Source: an uncultured Clostridium sp. (GTDB lineage: Bacteria; Bacillota; Clostridia; TANB77; CAG-508). Taken from it: a stretch of DNA of 33,178 nucleotides. The DNA lies in contig CATYUF010000014.1 in the NCBI GenBank assembly GCA_958413095.1, positions 1 through 33,178 on the forward strand, in the 5' to 3' direction. The first letter of the stretch is position 1, and the number at the start of each line of letters is the position of its first letter. Made by a program: the position numbers and the translations under genes. Positions 15,131-23,547 of this stretch are shown one piece after another. The notes under the pieces were generated by a model. That model was given only the letters and a program-made list of their open reading frames with translations, made no database searches and was not told the origin of the DNA.

Positions 15131-15177
15131 AAAAGACTTTATATTTTTATTAAGTACCATTTCAAATATAGTCTTTG
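15131..15177 (-). terminator. Terminator after the SNF2 helicase gene
   Basis: Minus strand: AAAGACTATATTT pairs imperfectly with AAATATAAAGTCTTT around a loop of about 22 nt, then TTTTAC. It begins about 25 nt after the helicase stop. Confidence 0.55.
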
Positions 15178-15201
15178 CATCATTAATTATTAATATATTA
15201 T

Positions 15202-18200
15202 TTAAAATGTATCAAATAATTTCATAATATCATCTTTAGATAATTTATTAATAAATGAAACTTTCGTACTTAGCATATTATCCATTAATTCTGCTTTTTT
15301 CTGCTGTAACTCATATATTTTTTCTTCTATACTATTTTTAGTAATTAACTTATAAACTTGCACATTATTTTTTTGCCCAATTCTATAAGCTCTATCTGTT
15401 GCTTGATTTTCAGTAGATAAATTCCACCATGGGTCGTAGTGAATTACCATATCTGCACCTGTTAAGTTTAGTCCTGTTCCTCCTGCTTTTAGTGAAATTA
15501 AAAATATTTTTACTTCAGGGTTTTGATTAAATTCATCAACTAGTTTCATTCTTTCTTCTACTTTTGTAGCTCCTGTTAATTTAAAATAGTTAATATTTCT
15601 TTTTTTCAATTCCTCTTCTATTATACTAAACATTGATGTATATCCAGAAAATAATAATATTTTATGATTTCCTTGAATTGCATCTTCTATTATTTCCATA
15701 CATTGCTCTAGTTTACTACTTCCCTCTTTATAGTTATCTATAAACAAACTTGGATGACAACATATTTGTCTTAATCTTGTTAAAGCTGCTAATATTTTTA
15801 TATGACTTCTTTCTACTCCATTTACATTTATCTCTTCTGCTACTTCTTGTTTTGCTTGGGCTAAATATGATAAATATATATTTTTTTGTTCTTCTCCCAT
15901 TTCATTGCTTAATACTGTAACTGTTTTATCAGGAAGTTCTGTTAATACTTCTTTTTTCGTCCTTCTTAATACAAATGGTTCTATTAACATTTTTAGTTTA
16001 TTCATTGTTTTTACATCATTATCTTTTACTATTGGTGTTTCATACATATTTTTAAATTGTTTATATGCAAATAAATATCCTGGCATTATATAATCAAATA
16101 TTGACCATAATTCTGCTAAAGAATTTTCTATTGGTGTTCCAGTAAGTGCATATTTTGTATCTGCTAAAATTTTCTTAATTGCTTTTGCATTTTGTGTATT
16201 ACTATTTTTTAAATATTGTGCTTCATCTGCTATTATAAATCTAAAATTATAATTTTTGTCTTTGTATAATTCTATATCTCTTTTTAATAAGTCATATGAT
16301 GTTATTACTAAATCATAATTTTGAATTTCTGATATTTTTTTCTTTCTTTCTTGCAAGGTTCCATTTATCACCATAGTTTGTAAGCCTTCAGCAAATTTTT
16401 TAGCTTCATTTTCCCAGTTTAAAGCCAATGAGCTAGGAGATACAACTATACTTGCTCTTCTTTCTTCAAGGGATGTATTTTCCACATAATCAACAATTAT
16501 TGATAACATTTGAATTGTTTTTCCTAATCCCATGTCATCTGCTAATATTCCTCCAAAATTATATTTATCTAATGTTTTTAACCACTTAAATCCTGTTTTT
16601 TGATAATATCTAAGTGTATTTTCTAACTTTTCTGGTATTTGTATTTCTTCTTCAATATTTTCTTTATTTAATTGTTTTACTACTTTTTTATATTCACTAT
16701 TCTTATTTACTTGATTACTATTTATCCCTTTTAATAATTTATCTAAATAGAAACTTCTATAAATTGGAAGATTTACTTCTCCTTCTTCTATTTCTTTATA
16801 GTCTATTCCCATTCCAGTAGTTAACTTATCTAAAAATTCTATTTCTTCATTATTCTCTAAGTTCAAGAAACTTCCATCTTTTAATCTATGATATTTTTTC
16901 TTTAAGTTATATTTTGACATTATATCTTCTAGTTCATTAACATCTATGTCTAATTTTTTTAAGTCTATTGATAGCAAATTATTTTCAACTTTAACACCTA
17001 AGCTTCCAATTTTATTTTGTCTTATTTGTTTTTGCTTGAAATTTTCTGTTACTAATACATCAAACTTTTGCATATAATAGTTTATATCATCTGTTAGAAA
17101 TTGATAAATCTTATCATTATCAGGTAATATAAATCTTAAGTTATTTATATCAAACATAAATCCTGTTTTTCTGAAAATGTTTAAAGTTTTTGTTTCTTGA
17201 ATTTTATTTCTAGCAAAGTTTATTTTTTGTTTTTCATCTAAAGGATTAAATTCGTTATTTCCATATTGAAATTTGACATCAGCTATTAAATAATCATTTT
17301 TGTCAAAGTCTAAATATAATTTTACTACTAATATTTCCGGTTTATATTTTTCTATTTCTTCTTCTCTTAGATTTTCTAAGTTTATTGCATCTTTTACTTT
17401 AGGTATTACAATCGAAAATAACTGAGATAATTCTTTTTTTCCTAGTTTTACTTCTGTCATATAGTTTTGTCTAAATATTTCTAACATTTTTAAATTTGAG
17501 TTTTCAAATTCTTTTGTACATCTATATAATTTTTTCTCACTTAAAACATATTTATATTTCTTCCCTATTATTATAGATACCTTATATATATCAATACTTG
17601 GTACTATTTCATATTGGTCTTTTTCTAATTTATTTAATATAAACTCTATATCTGGTTTTTCTTCTGTAAATTCTACTAAATTTTCTGTATATTCTCTTTT
17701 TACTAAAATCTCTTTTCCTTTTAGTATTTCAAATAAATCATCTATTCCACTATTGCTTAATATTATACTAGTTTCACTTAATGCATTTCCATAGAATCTA
17801 TAATTACTATTGGAGTTTGAATTTGCATATTTTATAATCTCTGCGTATTTCATTAAAAAATCTAATAGTTTTTGACTTTGTTCTTCAAAATTTTCTTTTA
17901 TATGAACAAATTTTAGGTTTTTACCATAACTATAATTCTCTTTGTTTAGCATTCTTGTATAAAATTCTGATAAGTTTTTTATTTTATACATTTTTGTTTT
18001 TCCAATTTTGAATTCAAGTTTCATTTCTCCTGTAAATTTGTCATAGTATATGCTTGGCTCTAACTTTATAGTTCCTTGTGTTTTTAATTCTGTTTCCTCT
18101 TCTTCTACATCTTCTAATTCTTCGTTGTAAAAAATACTTACCATTTGGTTAAAAATTCTGTATTCATTTTTAGTTGTGTTTGAGTTTGATATGTTTTTTG

Positions 18201-18639
18201 TAGATAATTTATTTTCACTTTCCATTGTCTTATTTTCTCTCATGTCTTCAAACAATTCAAAACCTTGCTCTTTAATTTTTTCTGTGTCAGCTGTTTCGTT
18301 TTCTATTTCTTGTTGTTCATCTTCTAAAGAATAGTTATTCCCTTCATCAACAAATGTTAATACTGTTGCTAAAGAATGCTTACATACTCCATAATGATTA
18401 TAATAGTCTAAACAAGTACAACTTACATCTTCTATTTCTCCCTCTTTTACTAATACATATGTATTATATATTTCTCCATTTCCTTTTACTTTTGCTTTTA
18501 TTTCAAAGTTTAGTGAATTTTCATATTCGTAGTTTTGGATATTCACTCTTCTTTGTTGTCTATATTTTTGAGCTTTTTTTGTTCTTTCATAACCTGCATC
18601 ATTATATAAATTTTCTATTACATTTTTATTAACTCGCAT
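15202..18639 (-). CDS. SNF2-family ATPase with N-terminal SWIM zinc finger
   Basis: A 1145-residue double-stranded-DNA translocase of the bacterial SNF2/Rad54-like group. Residues 74-88 form a SWIM zinc finger (Cys74, Cys76, Cys86, His88; CxCx9CxH). A long middle region (about 150-660) carries the bacterial SNF2-associated domain. The C-terminal motor has Walker A DDMGLGKT (about 701-708), the DEAQ box (about 804), SLKAGGTGLNL and motif VI QATDRAYRIGQ (about 1079). Family members are thought to remodel protein-DNA complexes; a specific bacterial role is generally unknown. AAAGGAG precedes the ATG. It has its own promoter and terminator, with a Spo0E-like gene upstream. No restriction or defence genes are adjacent, so a defence role is not supported here. 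Confidence 0.93.
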   Translation of the reverse strand: MRVNKNVIENLYNDAGYERTKKAQKYRQQRRVNIQNYEYENSLNFEIKAKVKGNGEIYNTYVLVKEGEIEDVSCTCLDYYNHYGVCKHSLATVLTFVDEGNNYSLEDEQQEIENETADTEKIKEQGFELFEDMRENKTMESENKLSTKNISNSNTTKNEYRIFNQMVSIFYNEELEDVEEEETELKTQGTIKLEPSIYYDKFTGEMKLEFKIGKTKMYKIKNLSEFYTRMLNKENYSYGKNLKFVHIKENFEEQSQKLLDFLMKYAEIIKYANSNSNSNYRFYGNALSETSIILSNSGIDDLFEILKGKEILVKREYTENLVEFTEEKPDIEFILNKLEKDQYEIVPSIDIYKVSIIIGKKYKYVLSEKKLYRCTKEFENSNLKMLEIFRQNYMTEVKLGKKELSQLFSIVIPKVKDAINLENLREEEIEKYKPEILVVKLYLDFDKNDYLIADVKFQYGNNEFNPLDEKQKINFARNKIQETKTLNIFRKTGFMFDINNLRFILPDNDKIYQFLTDDINYYMQKFDVLVTENFKQKQIRQNKIGSLGVKVENNLLSIDLKKLDIDVNELEDIMSKYNLKKKYHRLKDGSFLNLENNEEIEFLDKLTTGMGIDYKEIEEGEVNLPIYRSFYLDKLLKGINSNQVNKNSEYKKVVKQLNKENIEEEIQIPEKLENTLRYYQKTGFKWLKTLDKYNFGGILADDMGLGKTIQMLSIIVDYVENTSLEERRASIVVSPSSLALNWENEAKKFAEGLQTMVINGTLQERKKKISEIQNYDLVITSYDLLKRDIELYKDKNYNFRFIIADEAQYLKNSNTQNAKAIKKILADTKYALTGTPIENSLAELWSIFDYIMPGYLFAYKQFKNMYETPIVKDNDVKTMNKLKMLIEPFVLRRTKKEVLTELPDKTVTVLSNEMGEEQKNIYLSYLAQAKQEVAEEINVNGVERSHIKILAALTRLRQICCHPSLFIDNYKEGSSKLEQCMEIIEDAIQGNHKILLFSGYTSMFSIIEEELKKRNINYFKLTGATKVEERMKLVDEFNQNPEVKIFLISLKAGGTGLNLTGADMVIHYDPWWNLSTENQATDRAYRIGQKNNVQVYKLITKNSIEEKIYELQQKKAELMDNMLSTKVSFINKLSKDDIMKLFDTF

Positions 18640-18666
18640 ATTTTTTCTCCTTTTATTCGGTTAATA

Positions 18667-18695
18667 ATTATATAATATTTTTTCTTTATTTTCAA
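18667..18695 (-). promoter_or_regulatory. Promoter of the SNF2 helicase gene
   Basis: Minus strand: TTGAAA (18695-18690), 17 bp, TATAAT (18672-18667), directly after the terminator of the Spo0E-like gene. Confidence 0.75.
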
Positions 18696-18697
18696 CC

Positions 18698-18746
18698 AAA
18701 AAACAAAAAGACACAAATTTATTGTATAAAATAAATTTGCGTCTTT
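18698..18746 (-). terminator. Terminator of the Spo0E-like gene, overlapping its stop codon
   Basis: A stem of about 16 bp (18746-18730 with 18723-18707, one G-U on the minus strand) followed by TTGTTTTTT. The outer arm begins inside the stop codon (18745-18747). Confidence 0.85.
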
Positions 18747-18951
18747 AAGTTTTTCCGCCTAATTCAATTTTATTTCTTTTATTACTTCTTTTTGCCTTGC
18801 AAACTCTACAAACTTGTTGTTTATCTTCATAATATTTTGCAATTAGTTCGTCTAATTCTATGCTTAATTGATAAATAATCGTATAGTCTTTTTTCTGTTC
18901 TATACTTTGATTTAATTTGTTTCTTAATTTACAAATTTCATCATTTAACAT
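18745..18951 (-). CDS. Spo0E-like aspartyl-phosphate phosphatase
   Basis: Spo0E-family proteins dephosphorylate the sporulation regulator Spo0A~P. The family signature SxELDELIxxYY is seen in LSIELDELIAKYYED, preceded by the first helix (MLNDEICKLRNKLNQSIEQ), matching the small two-helix fold. After it comes an unusual Cys/Lys-rich tail (CRVCKAKRSNKRNK) that could bind metal or nucleic acid; this is speculation. Of two nearby ATGs I choose the one at 18951 (68 residues): the GGAG site is 8 nt from it but only 2 nt from the ATG at 18957. The gene implies a sporulation phosphorelay in this organism. The upstream region has a weak promoter, two copies of an 11-bp repeat and a possible 0A box. 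Confidence 0.82.
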   Translation of the reverse strand: MLNDEICKLRNKLNQSIEQKKDYTIIYQLSIELDELIAKYYEDKQQVCRVCKAKRSNKRNKIELGGKT

Positions 18952-18979
18952 ACTCATCTCTCCTTTTTTATTAATTTAT

Positions 18980-19079
18980 CTTTCGTATAATTATAAATTA
19001 ACACAGAAAACTCCCCTAGTCAAGTATTTTCAATGGTTTTTGTCAACTTTCGTATAACATTTTTTCTTGTTTTTCGACA
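18980..19079 (-). promoter_or_regulatory. Spo0E-like upstream region: promoter, 11-bp direct repeats, possible 0A box
   Basis: Minus strand: TTGACT (19023-19018), 17 bp, TAATTT (19000-18995). CTTTCGTATAA occurs at 18980-18990 (over the predicted start) and again at 19047-19057. TGTCGAA, matching the Spo0A box core, is at 19079-19073. In a genome this AT-rich a 7-mer match is weak evidence alone. Confidence 0.4.
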
Positions 19080-19090
19080 GCTAGAAACAG

Positions 19091-19136
19091 AAAAAAACGG
19101 TATTATTTTTTTGAATTTATAATAACCGCTTTTTTT
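19091..19136. terminator. Terminator after the M16 peptidase pair
   Basis: CGGTATTAT (19098-19106) pairs with ATAATAACCG (19119-19128), one bulge. Seven A lie on the left (a T-run on the minus strand) and seven T on the right, so it can work in both directions. Confidence 0.7.
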
Positions 19137-19159
19137 ACACATTTTTTACCTATTATTTT

Positions 19160-20446
19160 TTAACTTTTTACTATTGAAAGTACCATTTTATTTTCTTTAA
19201 ATACATCTTTTAACACCTGGTTTAAATATTCTACATTTATACTGTTTATTTCTTCTATATAGTCAAAACTATTAATTCCTTTGAAGTAATCTGCTAAAAA
19301 CATTCTTGCAATATCTGTAACATCATTATATTCTTTTACATATCCACCATATATCATTTTCTTGTTTCTCTCGAAATCATTTTCATCTATTCCGTTTTTC
19401 TTTAACTCTTTTACCCTTAATTTGAATTTTTCATATAATTTTTCTGGTTCTGTTGATTGTCCAGCAATTAGTATATGAGCATATGTTTTTGAAAATTCAT
19501 AGTCTAAACTTGCTCCTGAATAAATTAATCCTTCGTTATATAAGTCTTTGTATAACTTTGAACTTCTTCCCATTATTATATTTAGTAAAATTTCTATTGC
19601 AATATGTTTTTTTACTATATCTGTTTTGTTAGAATTTTCTACATTATCAATTTTATCTTTTATTCCTATTGTATATAAAGCTTGACTAACTTCTAATTTT
19701 TGTTCAATTTTTTCTTTTACAATTTCTTCTGGTTCTTCTTTAAAAATTCTTTCTATTTTGCCATTGCTTTTTTTGTCTATTAATCTTTTCTTTACTTCTT
19801 CTATTAATTTTTCTGGCTCAAAATCTCCACAAATTACCATTGCCATATTTGATGGGTTATAGAATGTTTCATAACATTTATATAATATCTCTTTATCTAT
19901 TTTACTAATCGTTTCTATTGTTCCTACCACATCTATTTTTATAGGATTGTTATGGTACATTGCTTCCATAGCATTTAGATAAACTCTCCATTCAGGATAG
20001 TCATCATACATCATTATTTCTTGACCAATTATTCCTTTTTCTTTTTCTACATTTTCGTCTGTAAAATATGGGTGTTGAACATAGTCCATCAATTCGTCCA
20101 TTGCTTCATAGAAATTATCTGTGCATTCAAATAAATATGCTGTATGGTCATTTGTTGTGTATGCATTTGCATCTACTCCTAAACTTGTTAAAACATCTAA
20201 ACTATTTGTTCCATTTTCTTGCTCAAACATTTTATGTTCTAAAAAATGTGCTACTCCATTTGGTACTGCCGTTTTTTCTTCTTCTCCTGGAACTATGAAC
20301 TCATTGTCATTTGAGCCATAATTTGTTCCCCAAATCATATATTTCTTTTGAACACCTGGTTTAGGTATTATCATTACTGTTAATCCATTATCAAATTTTT
20401 CAATATATATTTTTTCTTTTACCTTTGAATTCTCTATAATTTGCAT
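19160..20446 (-). CDS. yfmH: M16-family zinc peptidase, catalytic subunit (YfmH/YmfH-like)
   Basis: A 428-residue insulinase-family protein with the inverted zinc motif HxxEH seen as His67-Phe-Leu-Glu70-His71 (AHFLEHKMFE), and a downstream Glu at 143 (GIIGQEIMMY) at the expected distance for the third zinc ligand. AAGGAGGAATTTTA precedes the ATG. It follows its non-catalytic partner by 16 nt, and the two probably form a heterodimer, as in the paired M16 proteins of bacilli. Database labels linking this pair to EF-P modification come from gene neighbourhood in B. subtilis; that neighbour is absent here, so I do not assign the role. A terminator follows. Confidence 0.9.
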   Translation of the reverse strand: MQIIENSKVKEKIYIEKFDNGLTVMIIPKPGVQKKYMIWGTNYGSNDNEFIVPGEEEKTAVPNGVAHFLEHKMFEQENGTNSLDVLTSLGVDANAYTTNDHTAYLFECTDNFYEAMDELMDYVQHPYFTDENVEKEKGIIGQEIMMYDDYPEWRVYLNAMEAMYHNNPIKIDVVGTIETISKIDKEILYKCYETFYNPSNMAMVICGDFEPEKLIEEVKKRLIDKKSNGKIERIFKEEPEEIVKEKIEQKLEVSQALYTIGIKDKIDNVENSNKTDIVKKHIAIEILLNIIMGRSSKLYKDLYNEGLIYSGASLDYEFSKTYAHILIAGQSTEPEKLYEKFKLRVKELKKNGIDENDFERNKKMIYGGYVKEYNDVTDIARMFLADYFKGINSFDYIEEINSINVEYLNQVLKDVFKENKMVLSIVKS

Positions 20447-20462
20447 TAAAATTCCTCCTTTT

Positions 20463-21737
20463 CTAATTTCTTAAAAAGTATATTGTATTTATTTTTACTT
20501 TATTTGCAGTATCTATAACATCTTGCTTACTAACTTTTTGAATTTTTTCCATATAATTTTCTAAATTCACTTCATTTTTTGATAGCTCTTGTCCAAAACA
20601 ATATGTTATTTGAGTATCTTGCTCATCATCTATTAATTTTATTGCTGCTAATATACCTTTTTTTGCATTTTCTACTTCTTCTTCCGTAAAATCTCCTACT
20701 TTCATATCTTCTATTTGTTTTCTTATTAATTCTAATGCTTTTTCATAGTTTGATATTTCTATTCCACATCTTACGAAAATATTGTTCTTAATTCTATGAT
20801 AACTTGAACTTGCTACATATGCTAAATGTGCTTTTTCTCTTACATTTTGAAACATTTTAGAATTAGCACTTCCACCTAATAAACTATTATATACCATTGT
20901 GTCATATTTTAGTTCTTCATTATCTAAATCAACATCTAATCCCAATACTAATTTACCTTGTGTTACATCCATGTTTTCTATTATAGTTTTTTCTTCAACA
21001 TTTTTTGATTTCTTTTTCTCCACATTATTTGTATTATATTTAGCTTCTCTTTCATTTAATTCTTTGATATTTTCATTATTATTTAATATTTCTTTAATAT
21101 TTTCATTAATATCTCCAGATACAAATATGTCAATTTTGCATTCTTCTCTTAATTTTTTGTATTGGTCATATAGGTTATTTTCATTAATATTATCCAAATC
21201 CTCTATATATCCAAATTTGTATAATCCAAATGGTTCATTTTTATACATTTCTTCTATACATCTATCAAGAGAATAACTTGCTTTATTATCTATTTTTCCT
21301 TCTATTCTTTGTTTTATATTGTTCTTTTCTTGTTCAACATATTCTTTTTTGAATCCTTCATTTTCTACTAATGGATTAAATACTATTTCTAATATTTTTT
21401 CAATAGCAGTTTTCAACATATTTTCTTCAGTTTGTGGTAAAAATTTATCATTTACTGTTTCTATATAAAATTTTAAAACTTGATTATCTCCTGTTTTATC
21501 TAGACCACAGTCAAAACTAGCTCCATACATTTCTTCAAGTTCTTTACTAATCTGTTCTTGAGTTGGCATATTTTTGCTTCCTCTTCTTAGTAAAGCTGAT
21601 ATTACTGCATTTTTAGTTACAGTTTCTCTTTCTAATTTTGTTGTTAGAAAAATTGCAATTAAGTTTGTTTTAAATTTGTCTGTTTTTATTGTATGCAAAT
21701 TTATTCCTTTTTTTATTTCACTTTTATTGTATTCCAT
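20463..21737 (-). CDS. yfmF: M16-family protein lacking the zinc motif (YfmF/YmfF-like)
   Basis: A 424-residue protein with the M16 fold: the second-domain stretch NSLLGGSANSKMFQNVREKAHLAYVASSSYHRIKNN is characteristic. At the position of HxxEH it reads ALLRRGS (48-54), so it cannot bind catalytic zinc. This is the usual state of the regulatory or substrate-holding partner of paired M16 enzymes. GAGGGAAAGGA lies 11 nt or more before the ATG at 21737, slightly far. It is first in a two-gene operon with the active subunit. Two possible promoters lie upstream at 21825-21853 and 21946-21975. Confidence 0.87.
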   Translation of the reverse strand: MEYNKSEIKKGINLHTIKTDKFKTNLIAIFLTTKLERETVTKNAVISALLRRGSKNMPTQEQISKELEEMYGASFDCGLDKTGDNQVLKFYIETVNDKFLPQTEENMLKTAIEKILEIVFNPLVENEGFKKEYVEQEKNNIKQRIEGKIDNKASYSLDRCIEEMYKNEPFGLYKFGYIEDLDNINENNLYDQYKKLREECKIDIFVSGDINENIKEILNNNENIKELNEREAKYNTNNVEKKKSKNVEEKTIIENMDVTQGKLVLGLDVDLDNEELKYDTMVYNSLLGGSANSKMFQNVREKAHLAYVASSSYHRIKNNIFVRCGIEISNYEKALELIRKQIEDMKVGDFTEEEVENAKKGILAAIKLIDDEQDTQITYCFGQELSKNEVNLENYMEKIQKVSKQDVIDTANKVKINTIYFLRN

Positions 21738-22109
21738 AAAAACCGTTCCTTTCCCTCTTAAATTTAAAAGCTTACATAGTATGAAAGATTTTGTTTTCTT
21801 CCAAACTATCCCTTTTTCTAAGTTATTGTATTACTATTTTTTGTTATTTACAATATTTTAATGATTAAGTTTTTATATTTTTCATAAATTCTATATTAAT
21901 AAGTTTTATTTTTAGACTAATACATTTAACTATTCTTTCTAACTTATTATACTTTTTCTGCACGTTTTTATTCAAAACACAAAGAGAATAATTAAATTTT
22001 CTACTTTTTTTATTGTATTGAAAATTTCCTATTTTATCCCTTTTAGTAAAAACAAAAAATAGAAATGAAAATCAATTTTCCATCCCTATTTTTATCAGTT
22101 ATTTAATTA
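21738..22109 (-). promoter_or_regulatory. Upstream region of the M16 operon with two predicted promoters
   Basis: This 372-bp gap has no gene. Proximal promoter, minus strand: TTGTAA (21853-21848), 17 bp, TACAAT (21830-21825). Distal: TTGAAT (21975-21970), 18 bp, TATAAT (21951-21946), which would give a leader of about 200 nt. The right end holds the rpsU terminator (22054-22096). Confidence 0.5.
22054..22096 (-). terminator. Terminator of rpsU
   Basis: On the minus strand AAAAATAGGGATGGAAAAT pairs with ATTTTCATTTCTATTTTT, several G-U pairs and one bulge, followed by TTTTTGTTTTT. The wobbles are G-U only on the minus strand, as expected for an rpsU transcript. Confidence 0.8.
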
Positions 22110-22280
22110 CTAAAATTTTCTTTTTCTTGCAGCCTCTGATTTTTTCTTTCTCTTTACACTAGGCTTTTCATAATGTTCTCTTTTACGTACTTCTTGAAGT
22201 ACTCCATTTCTTGCACATTGTCTTTTAAATCTTTTTAATGCATCTTCTATATTTCCATTATTAACTTTAATCTCTAACAT
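22110..22280 (-). CDS. rpsU: 30S ribosomal protein S21
   Basis: I translated this short frame by hand: 56 residues, starting MLEIKVNNGNIEDALKRFKR and ending in a Lys/Arg-rich tail (KKKSEAARKRKF). That matches bS21, including the conserved DALKRFKRQCARNGVLQEVRKREHYEKPSVKRK order. bS21 sits near the anti-Shine-Dalgarno end of 16S rRNA and helps initiation. AGGAGGGG lies 7 nt before the ATG at 22280. A consensus promoter is upstream and a strong terminator downstream, so it is a single-gene unit, divergent from the XRE regulator. In many Firmicutes rpsU lies next to yqeY or dnaJ; here the J-domain gene some 650 bp away is a different, membrane-anchored type. Confidence 0.95.
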   Translation of the reverse strand: MLEIKVNNGNIEDALKRFKRQCARNGVLQEVRKREHYEKPSVKRKKKSEAARKRKF

Positions 22281-22345
22281 TTAATTTCCCCTCCTTCCGG
22301 TCATACGAAAACTGTATGTTGGGATAACCCTTATTAACGGTATTA

Positions 22346-22374
22346 ATTATACATTAAAGCAATATTGTTGTCAA
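22346..22374 (-). promoter_or_regulatory. rpsU promoter
   Basis: Minus strand: TTGACA (22374-22369), 17 bp, TATAAT (22351-22346), an exact sigma-A consensus. The leader contains CATAC-loop-GTATG close to the ribosome binding site. TTATACAT at 22347-22354 overlaps the -10 and matches the half-site of the inverted repeat at 22430-22453. Confidence 0.9.
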
Positions 22375-22429
22375 TAGGTAAATTTTATTAATTTTAAAAT
22401 GCATTTTTGTAATATAAATATTTTCATTT

Positions 22430-22453
22430 TTATACATAACTTTTAATGTATAA
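22430..22453. promoter_or_regulatory. Inverted repeat upstream of the XRE regulator
   Basis: TTATACAT - 8 bp - ATGTATAA is perfect over 16 bp and lies about 63 bp upstream of the XRE start, between it and divergent rpsU. Position and symmetry suit an operator for a dimeric HTH regulator. The binding protein is inferred, not shown. Confidence 0.4.
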
Positions 22454-22515
22454 AGTTTCGTTTATTTAATTTTTTGCTAATATTATATATATTATAAATT
22501 TAGCAGGTGATAAAT

Positions 22516-22746
22516 TTGAAATTTAAAAGAATTAAAGATTTGAGAGAAGATAATGATAAACTTCAAAAAGATATTGCTCAACTTCTTGGTATATCACAAC
22601 AATATTATTCTGAATATGAAAGTGGTAAAAGAACTATTCCTATTTCACATCTCTTTACTTTAGCTCAATATTACCAGACCTCTATTGATTATATAGTTGG
22701 TATTTCTGATTTAAAAAATAATACTCAAAATAAAAAAACAAGTTAA
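22516..22746 (+). CDS. Small XRE-family (Cro/C1-type HTH) regulator
   Basis: A 76-residue protein that is little more than a Cro/C1 helix-turn-helix domain: FKRIKDLREDNDKLQKDIAQ leads into LLGISQQYYSEYESGKRTIP, the recognition-helix region, and SHLFTLAQYYQTSIDYIVGIS completes the five-helix fold. Longer frames can start at GTG 22507, but I choose TTG 22516: AGGTGA is 5 nt upstream, and the resulting MKFKRIKDLRED matches this widespread clostridial type. It is one of only three plus-strand genes. It is divergent from rpsU, and an inverted repeat in the shared spacer may be its target. Transcription ends in a terminator that overlaps the stop codon. Confidence 0.85.
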   Translation: MKFKRIKDLREDNDKLQKDIAQLLGISQQYYSEYESGKRTIPISHLFTLAQYYQTSIDYIVGISDLKNNTQNKKTS

Positions 22747-22789
22747 ATTAATCTATATTATTATAAAATTAATTTAATTTGTTTTATAT
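22728..22789. terminator. Bidirectional terminator between the XRE gene and the ftsH operon
   Basis: An 18-bp stem (22735-22752 with 22768-22785, one G-U) overlaps the XRE stop codon. T-rich sequence follows on the plus strand, and a run of seven T followed by ATTTTG on the minus strand. It would end both the XRE transcript and the ftsH-J-domain transcript. Confidence 0.75.
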
Positions 22790-22835
22790 TTATTATTTTT
22801 GGTATTTCTCTTTATTTAATTTATATTTTATTTTT

Positions 22836-22905
22836 CTACTTTTTGTCTTCGCCCAGAAATCATTTAAATAATTTTGCTACTTTTTATCTCCGACCCCAAA
22901 ATCAT
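22836..22905 (-). repeat. Two tandem copies of a roughly 28-bp repeat with a GGGGTCGGAG core
   Basis: On the minus strand, ATGATTTTGGGGTCGGAGAT plus AAAAAGTAG (22905-22877) is followed by a diverged copy, ATGATTTCTGGGCGAAGAC plus AAAAAGTAG (22863-22836). The core recurs at 26582-26603. It lies in the probable 3' untranslated region of the ftsH operon. The core is strikingly GC-rich for this DNA. Confidence 0.55.
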
Positions 22906-22936
22906 CCGACCACCCAAATCACCAAAATCATTAAAA

Positions 22937-23545
22937 TTATGAGAATAAATTTCCAATCCAGTTAAATAAAGGATTTTCAAACAGAAATTCTCTCATCCAT
23001 CCATTGGTAAATGGGATAAACCATAAAGCTATTCCTATTAGTATTACAACAATTATAGTGAGTATGACTGCAATAATATCTTTTTGAGTAATTTTTTTTA
23101 ATTCATCTCTTTTAGGTTTATTTTTATATAATTCTTTTGTTAACTCTACAATTCCAGCAAAACTACCTAATTTTTTATTATATTCCTGCTCAGTATTTTT
23201 TTTATTATTTGATTTATTTGCATTATTTTTATTAAATTCACTATTATTTATATCATTCTCACTATTAGTTTGATATTCCTTAAAATTATTTCTCACACTA
23301 TATTTTTTTTGATACATTTCTTCTATTTCTTTTTCAAGTTCTGCATCATATTGTTCTTTTAAAAATTCATCTGATAATACATCATATGCTTCATTAATAT
23401 CTTTTATTTTCTTTTCTGCATATTTTTGTTTTTCACCAGTATATAAATCTGGATGATATTTTTTTACTAATACTTTATATGCTTTTTCTATAACTTCTTT
23501 TGATGCTCTTCTATTTACTTCTAATATATCATAATAATTTTTCAT
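22937..23545 (-). CDS. Membrane-anchored J-domain protein
   Basis: Residues 1-65 are a J domain (YYDILEVNRRASKEVIEKAYKVLVKKYHPD) with the HPD motif at 31-33 that stimulates Hsp70 ATPase. It lacks the Gly/Phe region and zinc domain of DnaJ, so it is a specialised co-chaperone. The middle is charged and Asn-rich (SENDINNSEFNKNNANKSNNKK). One membrane segment (about 156-178, IIAVILTIIVVILIGIALWF) precedes an amphipathic, Trp-containing C-terminus. It starts 2 nt after the ftsH stop and is probably translationally coupled to it, suggesting it brings DnaK or substrates to the membrane near FtsH. That link is inference. Confidence 0.85.
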   Translation of the reverse strand: MKNYYDILEVNRRASKEVIEKAYKVLVKKYHPDLYTGEKQKYAEKKIKDINEAYDVLSDEFLKEQYDAELEKEIEEMYQKKYSVRNNFKEYQTNSENDINNSEFNKNNANKSNNKKNTEQEYNKKLGSFAGIVELTKELYKNKPKRDELKKITQKDIIAVILTIIVVILIGIALWFIPFTNGWMREFLFENPLFNWIGNLFS

Positions 23546-23547
23546 AT

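Noticed and set aside
15202..18639. SNF2 helicase as part of a defence island
   Set aside because: Neighbours are trmFO, a Spo0E-like gene and M16 peptidases. No nuclease, methyltransferase or other defence partner is present.
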